From Pectobacterium araliae (lineage in GTDB: Bacteria > Pseudomonadota > Gammaproteobacteria > Enterobacterales > Enterobacteriaceae): a stretch of 64,000 nucleotides of DNA. Positions 59,199-64,000 of this stretch are shown piece after piece. The notes below the pieces were generated by a model that worked only from the letters and a program-made list of their open reading frames with translations, was not told where the DNA came from and searched no databases. The stretch lies in assembly GCF_037076465.1 (NCBI RefSeq), contig NZ_AP028908.1, positions 2,108,001 to 2,172,000 on the forward strand, read 5' to 3'. The position numbers and the translations under genes are program-made. Each line of letters begins with the position of its first letter. Position 1 is the stretch's first letter.

Positions 59199-60029
59199 TT
59201 ACTTTACTACTTTAAAAGGATCGGGAACGGTATGTTGGTTAGCATTGTTCCAATAGTTCTGTAATACCCAGCCATATTCTGGTAACCCATTGATAAATGG
59301 CGGAAGCATCGCGTCAGCGGTTGGGTTTTTCCAGTCTGCTTGTAATTCTGCACCAAGCGCAAATACACTTTCAAGCTCAGCACCAGCCGCCGTCATTCTC
59401 TGCATCGCTGCATCCGCCTCGTATTTGCTCCATGCGCCGGAGGCATCAACAACCGGATAGACTTGATACCCATCATTTATCATTGCCAATGTCGGTAAGG
59501 TTACACAGGTTCCCAATGTGACACCGGAAATAATAATGTGCCGACGACCCGTTTTGGCAACTAAATCCTCTAAAGCCTTACGGAACGTTGGATCTTCATA
59601 GGCGTTGATAATCCCTGTACGACGGTAAATGGGTTGATCTTTGAATATTTCTTTTAGTTCCGGCAGAGTATCGCCATTCTGCCATTGAGCATTGGAGCTC
59701 GTAATTAATACAGGGATATCTAATGCTTTAGCCATTTGCGCTAAGGCAACAACATTATTTTTATAGCCTGATGCCTGTTGAAAATCTCGAACGCTTGCCA
59801 TCAGCCCCACTTGGTGATCGACAAACAGCATAATACTATTTTCAGGCGTCGGTTTATCATACGCCACGCGGCCAGCTTTGCGTGCTTCTGAAGGACTCGT
59901 TTTATATGGAAAAACCTTATTCGTAATAGGACTCACAATATCTGTTGATTTCTGATCTGCAAAAGAAAAAGAGGAAAAACAAAATATTGTTAAAGCAATA
60001 GAGAGTTGAGTCAATTTTATATGAGACAT
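59199..60029 (-). CDS. Exported isochorismatase-family hydrolase (YcaC-like)
   Basis: A 276-residue protein with an N-terminal signal peptide (MSHIKLTQLSIALTIFCFSS, cleavage likely after SFA) and an isochorismatase fold. Catalytic elements are an Asp in MLFVDHQVGLM (near residue 58) and a Cys in SGVTLGTCVTLPTLAM (near 164), followed by VVDASGAWS. The closest family pattern I recall is YcaC-type hydrolases, normally cytosolic; export makes this one unusual. The reaction is unknown. The start at 60029 places the signal peptide correctly; the frame is open to 60122. It follows the reductase gene by 34 bases, so both form an operon opposite a LysR gene. Confidence 0.85.
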   Translation of the reverse strand: MSHIKLTQLSIALTIFCFSSFSFADQKSTDIVSPITNKVFPYKTSPSEARKAGRVAYDKPTPENSIMLFVDHQVGLMASVRDFQQASGYKNNVVALAQMAKALDIPVLITSSNAQWQNGDTLPELKEIFKDQPIYRRTGIINAYEDPTFRKALEDLVAKTGRRHIIISGVTLGTCVTLPTLAMINDGYQVYPVVDASGAWSKYEADAAMQRMTAAGAELESVFALGAELQADWKNPTADAMLPPFINGLPEYGWVLQNYWNNANQHTVPDPFKVVK

Positions 60030-60063
60030 AATTTTCCTGAAAATAAGAATAATAGAAAGTGAA

Positions 60064-60696
60064 TTAACTACGGCTAATCCAGGTCGGTGAAATTTGAGTT
60101 CCTTTACCCGCCCCGTAACCAAAATAAATATTTAGTCCACCGAGTGGTTCCAGATAACGAGCATTTTTTAGTCCGCCAGCGTCTACCGGAGAGAATCCGA
60201 TACTGTCGATTAATTCGCGGACAGTTTCTTTTGCTGATTCGCTATCCGTAGCATAAAAAACCGGGACAGTTTCATTCTGGGAAAATTTCGCCCCGTCAGC
60301 CAACACTTGAGCAAAAATCGTGTTAAATGCTTTAACAACAATAGCGCCAGGAACCATTTTCGCGATTTCCTCTCCCGCAGAGGTATCATGGCCAAGGGTT
60401 AATCCCATGTAGTCAGCGGTGAGTGGGTTGGTTATATCAACGATCACTTTCCCATTTAGATCGCCAAGAGACTGTAAGGCGGAGCGTGTATCATTGTAGC
60501 CTACCGCTAAAATCGCGATGTCTGAATCCTGCAATGCGTCACCTGATGCCACTGCCACAGCCCCAGCATATTGATCGGCCAGCGCTCTGGCTTTGGTGAG
60601 ATCACGTGCAGTGACACGGACTTCATGCCCCGCTAAGGTGAGTTGTTTGACAAACCCCTGACCCATATTCCCAGTACCTATAACGGCAATTTTCAT
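60064..60696 (-). CDS. F420/NADP oxidoreductase-family protein
   Basis: A 210-residue Rossmann protein. The dinucleotide motif is IGTGNMGQGFVKQL (residues 6-19), followed by an Arg-containing loop (TARD) that suits NADPH, then DITNPLTADYMG, VVKAFNTIFAQVL and GGLKNARYLEPLGGLNIYFGYG: the pattern of the NADPH-dependent F420 reductase-like family. Enterobacteria do not make F420, so it probably reduces another substrate with NADPH. Co-transcribed with the exported hydrolase; divergent from a LysR regulator 103 bases away. Confidence 0.85.
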   Translation of the reverse strand: MKIAVIGTGNMGQGFVKQLTLAGHEVRVTARDLTKARALADQYAGAVAVASGDALQDSDIAILAVGYNDTRSALQSLGDLNGKVIVDITNPLTADYMGLTLGHDTSAGEEIAKMVPGAIVVKAFNTIFAQVLADGAKFSQNETVPVFYATDSESAKETVRELIDSIGFSPVDAGGLKNARYLEPLGGLNIYFGYGAGKGTQISPTWISRS

Positions 60697-60799
60697 TGTG
60701 TAATCTCTTGTGAAGTAAAAGTATCAACAACACTTTATTAGTAATGTTAGTAATGATAAATAACGAGGAATTAGATATATTGTCTCGCAGGGGGAGATA

Positions 60800-61741
60800 A
60801 TGGATAAATTGCAAGCGATGGCTACCTTTGTTGCGGTAGTGAAAGCAGGAAGTTTTGTCAAAGCGGTGGAAAGTACCGGGTTTTCAAAGCCAGCCGTATC
60901 ACGGCAAGTCATTGAGTTAGAAAAATTTTTGGGCGTAAGATTACTCCATCGCACTACGCGGCGTATTTCTTTGACTAATGAAGGCCAAATTTATTACCTG
61001 CGTTGTAAAGAGGTGCTATCGGTTATCGAAGAGGCTGAAAATCAAGTCTGCACACGAGCCAATCAGGCACACGGTCGCTTGCGGATTGGCGTACCGCAGG
61101 ATTTCGGTGTACTCCAGCTAGCTCCACTGTGGGGACAGTTTATGGATAAAAACCCGAAAGTTGAGCTTGATATTGTTCTTTCTGATCGTAACGTTGATCC
61201 AGTAGAAGAAGGATACGATTTAGTCGTCCGCATCGGCAATCTGCCTGATTCAACGCTGGTATCATCTTTGTTGGCAACAACTCGCCTAATATTGTGCGCT
61301 TCACCTGAATATCTTCGCGTATGGGGTACACCGCTACATCCTATAGATTTAGATAAACACGTAGTGATTGCTTATAGTTATAACTCCAGTGGCAACGAAT
61401 GGTTATTTTGTAAGGAAAAAAGAGAACAAATAAAAGTGAGTATTCACCCGCGTCTCAATGTTAATAATGGTGCAACATGCCGATTTCTTGCTATCGAAAG
61501 TCAAGGGATAATCTTGCAACCAGACTTTCTGGTATATAGCGATATTCTCAAGGGGAGGTTGGTGGAAATTATGCCAGACTGGCAAGCGCAAACACTCGGA
61601 ATACACGCGCTTTATCCTACACGCACATTATTACCACTCAAAGTGCAGCTTTTACGTGATTTTCTATCCGATTCTTTACGACCTAAGACATGGCTATTAT
61701 CCGCTTATGACCCGTGGGAAAAATTATTAACGGGAAAGTGA
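60800..61741 (+). CDS. LysR-family transcriptional regulator
   Basis: A 313-residue LysR regulator of the CrgA-like type: winged helix at about residues 1-60 (FVAVVKAGSFVKAVESTGFSKPAVSRQVIELEKFL in several pieces of the motif) and a periplasmic-binding-like effector domain (about 90-300). Typical of regulators that control a divergent operon, here the reductase/hydrolase pair. Effector unknown. The ATG at 60800 has GGGGGAGAT upstream. Confidence 0.9.
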   Translation: MDKLQAMATFVAVVKAGSFVKAVESTGFSKPAVSRQVIELEKFLGVRLLHRTTRRISLTNEGQIYYLRCKEVLSVIEEAENQVCTRANQAHGRLRIGVPQDFGVLQLAPLWGQFMDKNPKVELDIVLSDRNVDPVEEGYDLVVRIGNLPDSTLVSSLLATTRLILCASPEYLRVWGTPLHPIDLDKHVVIAYSYNSSGNEWLFCKEKREQIKVSIHPRLNVNNGATCRFLAIESQGIILQPDFLVYSDILKGRLVEIMPDWQAQTLGIHALYPTRTLLPLKVQLLRDFLSDSLRPKTWLLSAYDPWEKLLTGK

Positions 61742-61838
61742 ACGACCAATCATGGAATATGTGCACTATCGTAATGTATCAGCCTTAGCCATATATAGCA
61801 TGGTGTGCGCTGCTGATTAAATTGAGTTGTCAACGGCA

Positions 61839-61873
61839 AACAGAATGGCGGGGCTAATTCCGCCATTCTGTTC
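61839..61873. terminator. Bidirectional hairpin between the LysR gene and sdaA
   Basis: AACAGAATGGCG/CGCCATTCTGTT, a perfect 12-bp stem with a 10-base loop between converging genes. Confidence 0.75.
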
Positions 61874-61965
61874 AAGGGAAAGTTTTGTGGGCCAGAGTGA
61901 ACGATATTATGTCAAGTTGGCGGACTTTTATCGTTGATAAAAAAGGGGCGAATGGCGTGAGCTAA

Positions 61966-63330
61966 TCAATCACACTGCACTTTGATCGCCAATCCGCCTC
62001 GTGAAGTTTCACGGTATTTGGCGTTCATGTCTTTCCCCGTTTCGTACATGGTTTCAATGACCTTATCCAGCGAAACGCGCGGTTCACTGGTACGTCGGGT
62101 AGCCATACGTGCGGCGTTAATCGCCTTAACGGAAGCAATCGCGTTACGTTCGATGCACGGAACCTGTACCTGGCCTGCAACCGGATCGCAGGTTAAGCCT
62201 AAGTTATGTTCCATACCGATCTCGGCGGCGATACAAACTTGTTCTGGACTCGCCCCCATCAGCTCTGCCAGTCCAGCTGCTGCCATGGAACAGGCCACGC
62301 CCACTTCACCTTGACAACCCACCTCGGCACCGGAGATAGAAGCGTTCATTTTGTACAGAATGCCGACCGCACCTGCTGCGAGGAAATAACGAATATAAAT
62401 GGTCGGGCTAACCGGTTCGATGAAATGGTCGTAATAGGCAAGGACAGCCGGAACGATACCACATGCACCGTTTGTTGGTGCGGTAACCACACGGCCGCCA
62501 GCGGCGTTTTCTTCGTTCACTGCTAGCGCGAACATATTGACCCAGTCGACGACGTTCATCGGATCGTTGGACAACTTATCGGAAGACACCAACATACGAC
62601 GCAGTGCAGAAGCACGACGTGGTACGCGCAGCGGTCCGGGTAAAACACCTTCGGTGTTCATGCCGCGATCGATGCAGGCACGCATGGTTTGCCAGATATC
62701 GGCAAAGTAGGCGTCAATCTCCTGACGGCTGTGCAGCGTCAGCTCGTTACGCATCACCATCCCAGAAAGCGACAGGCCACTTTGTTTGCAGTGTTCCAAC
62801 ATCTCTTTGGCAGAATGGAAAGTATAGGGAACGGAGATGTCGGTGGTGGCATCTTTACCAAAATTTTCTGCATCGACGATGAAACCGCCGCCGATGGAGT
62901 AATAGGTTTTGCTATAAATTTCTTTATTGTCGGCAAAGGCGGCGATTGTCATGCCGTTTTCGTGTAGCGGTAGATTTTCGCTGCGAAAAACCATGCCACC
63001 TTCTCGAGGGAAATCCACCTCGTGCTGCCCGTTAGCCAGCAGCAGACGTTCGCGTTGCTCAACATCGCGGATAAAACTGGGAATGGCATCAATATCCACG
63101 GTATCTGGCATGTTACCCGCCAAACCCATGATGATGGCGATATCCGTATGATGGCCTTTACCCGTCAGTGACAGCGAGCCATAAACGTCGACGGCAATGC
63201 GCGTGGTTGCGGTCAGTAAATTTTGGTTGATCAATTCATCGACAAATTGCTTACCGGCTTTCATCGGTCCAACCGTATGAGAGCTAGAGGGACCAATACC
63301 GATCTTAAACATGTCGAAAACACTTATCAC
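61966..63330 (-). CDS. sdaA: L-serine deaminase SdaA
   Basis: A 454-residue 4Fe-4S enzyme converting serine to pyruvate and ammonia. The N-terminal beta domain (about 1-155) has MFKIGIGPSSSHTVGPMKAG, and the alpha domain (about 185-445) has the catalytic cysteines in NGACGIVPAVL (near 343), CQGEVGVACSMAAAGLAEL and GLTCDPVAGQVQVPCIERN. Pyruvate produced could also feed the PyrSR signal, though that link is inference. It lies next to nudL as in E. coli; in E. coli yoaE is also close by, so the reductase/hydrolase/LysR block is an insertion. Confidence 0.96.
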   Translation of the reverse strand: MISVFDMFKIGIGPSSSHTVGPMKAGKQFVDELINQNLLTATTRIAVDVYGSLSLTGKGHHTDIAIIMGLAGNMPDTVDIDAIPSFIRDVEQRERLLLANGQHEVDFPREGGMVFRSENLPLHENGMTIAAFADNKEIYSKTYYSIGGGFIVDAENFGKDATTDISVPYTFHSAKEMLEHCKQSGLSLSGMVMRNELTLHSRQEIDAYFADIWQTMRACIDRGMNTEGVLPGPLRVPRRASALRRMLVSSDKLSNDPMNVVDWVNMFALAVNEENAAGGRVVTAPTNGACGIVPAVLAYYDHFIEPVSPTIYIRYFLAAGAVGILYKMNASISGAEVGCQGEVGVACSMAAAGLAELMGASPEQVCIAAEIGMEHNLGLTCDPVAGQVQVPCIERNAIASVKAINAARMATRRTSEPRVSLDKVIETMYETGKDMNAKYRETSRGGLAIKVQCD

Positions 63331-63663
63331 ACCAAACTCCTCAAAGACTTAGGGCAGTATCCACAATTCTCTGGCCGCCTGCTTTCGGTTCTGGCGAGAC
63401 ATGACCTGAATTGTAGTGGATATATATCTAAAAATTAGAATAAAAATCGTCAAATCGCGCTATTGTAGTGTGGAATATGTTGTGCGGCTTTCTTTTTCGC
63501 ATGAAATAAATTTATGCCAACACATAATTTAACTTATCTCAAATGTGAGCTAAATCATTGTAAATCCTATGGCTGAATGATTTTTGTCCGGCAGAGCGGC
63601 TTTTAACGTAGGGATAATTAGTCGGGAAAAAGAAGTGTTGCGCTAAAAGCCGCCGGGGCGGAC
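63331..63663. other. Gap between sdaA and nudL with a long imperfect palindrome
   Basis: The sdaA promoter region is expected here. GCGGCTTTTAACG (63596-63608) and CGCTAAAAGCCGC (63641-63653), with outer GTCCG (63586-63590) and CGGAC (63659-63663), form a roughly 20-bp imperfect stem. It may end nudL transcripts. No gene. Confidence 0.5.
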
Positions 63664-64000
63664 TTAAACGTAGGGCCTGTCGGAAATCTGTAGCGCAAGC
63701 TGGTGGATGATGGCGGCGGTCAATCCCCAGACAAACTGCTGTTGATACCAGGAGAGATAAACCCGATGCCGTTGCTGCTTACGTTCAATATCCAACGGGT
63801 AATAACGCGTTAGCGCGAAAGCCTCGTCCAGCGGCATTTCAAACAGCTCGGCGACTTCATCTTCATTGGGGTGAAAGCGAGTTTGCGCGGCGATCAACCC
63901 GACGACAGGCGTAACCTGAAAGCCACTGATGCTGTCCAACGGCGGTAAGACGCCCAACACTTGTACATTTTCTGGTGGAATGGCGACTTCTTCCTGCGCT
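63664..64000 (-). CDS. nudL: NudL, Nudix hydrolase (partial, N-terminus beyond window)
   Basis: The minus strand encodes the C-terminal 111 residues of a CoA-pyrophosphatase-type Nudix protein: [20 protein letters not shown], then [23 protein letters not shown] and [12 protein letters not shown]. The AQEEVAI end of the Nudix box (REAQEE) is at the window edge. E. coli NudL lies directly upstream of sdaA, the same as here. It probably hydrolyses CoA to phosphopantetheine and ADP. Confidence 0.92.
   Translation of the reverse strand, partial: AQEEVAIPPENVQVLGVLPPLDSISGFQVTPVVGLIAAQTRFHPNEDEVAELFEMPLDEAFALTRYYPLDIERKQQRHRVYLSWYQQQFVWGLTAAIIHQLALQISDRPYV

Overview
The window reads as chromosomal DNA of a pectinolytic soft-rot enterobacterium, most likely Pectobacterium. 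Many housekeeping blocks keep the E. coli gene order (rluE-nudJ-mnmA-hflD beside icd; thrS-infC-rpmI-rplT-pheM-pheS-pheT-ihfA; nadE/osmE; yoaE/manXYZ-yobD-mntP-rlmA-cspC). Interleaved with them is the pectin catabolism set typical of Pectobacterium and Dickeya: ogl, kdgR, pelW, togMNAB, kdgM, paeX, kduD and kdgF. The genus call is inference from gene content and protein similarity recalled from memory; no database was searched.

Layout. 1-4.4 kb: tRNA and rRNA modification operon (hflD partial, mnmA, nudJ, rluE) divergent from icd. 4.4-7.0 kb: an AT-rich accessory patch behind icd with a truncated, frameshifted ferredoxin-type pseudogene, a phage-type XRE/S24 repressor with a perfect inverted-repeat operator, and a small DUF1883-like gene. 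7.0-13.3 kb: a GAF-PAS-GGDEF-EAL protein, then the pyruvate-responsive pyrS-pyrR two-component system directly followed by its presumed target transporter pyrT; a textbook PyrR direct repeat lies between them. 13.7-17.7 kb: htpX, ogl, kdgR, yebO. 17.8-26.6 kb: an aromatic amino acid permease and the translation operon with its known leaders and attenuator. 26.7-33.9 kb: ygbA-like gene with an NsrR-type site, an ABC exporter, yddG, nadE/osmE, tcyP and LexA-controlled ydjM. 34-44.1 kb: the pectin cluster. 44.2-50.4 kb: hxpB, yniB, yniA and sitABCD with a Fur box. 50.7-57 kb: small ORFs, yobF-cspC, rlmA, mntP with a manganese riboswitch and Fur-type box, yobD, manZYX. 57.5-64 kb: yoaE, a LysR/reductase/isochorismatase-fold triplet, sdaA and partial nudL.

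How the genes work together. Oligogalacturonides made outside the cell enter through KdgM, are deacetylated (PaeX), pumped in by TogMNAB, cut by PelW and Ogl to unsaturated monomers, linearised by KdgF and passed via KduI and KduD toward 2-keto-3-deoxygluconate. KdgR, encoded here, is the repressor, and KdgR-type operators are visible before ogl, pelW, kdgF/kduD and probably kdgM. The kduI gene is reduced to about its last 70 codons, so isomerase activity must come from elsewhere or be missing.

Most of the window is ordinary, well-understood enterobacterial sequence. The least explained parts are the icd-adjacent accessory patch, the kduI deletion, the LysR-reductase-exported hydrolase triplet between yoaE and sdaA, a 30-bp repeat shared by 17.2 kb and 31.6 kb, and several small tandem repeats. 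No tRNA, rRNA, CRISPR array or intact insertion sequence was recognised.
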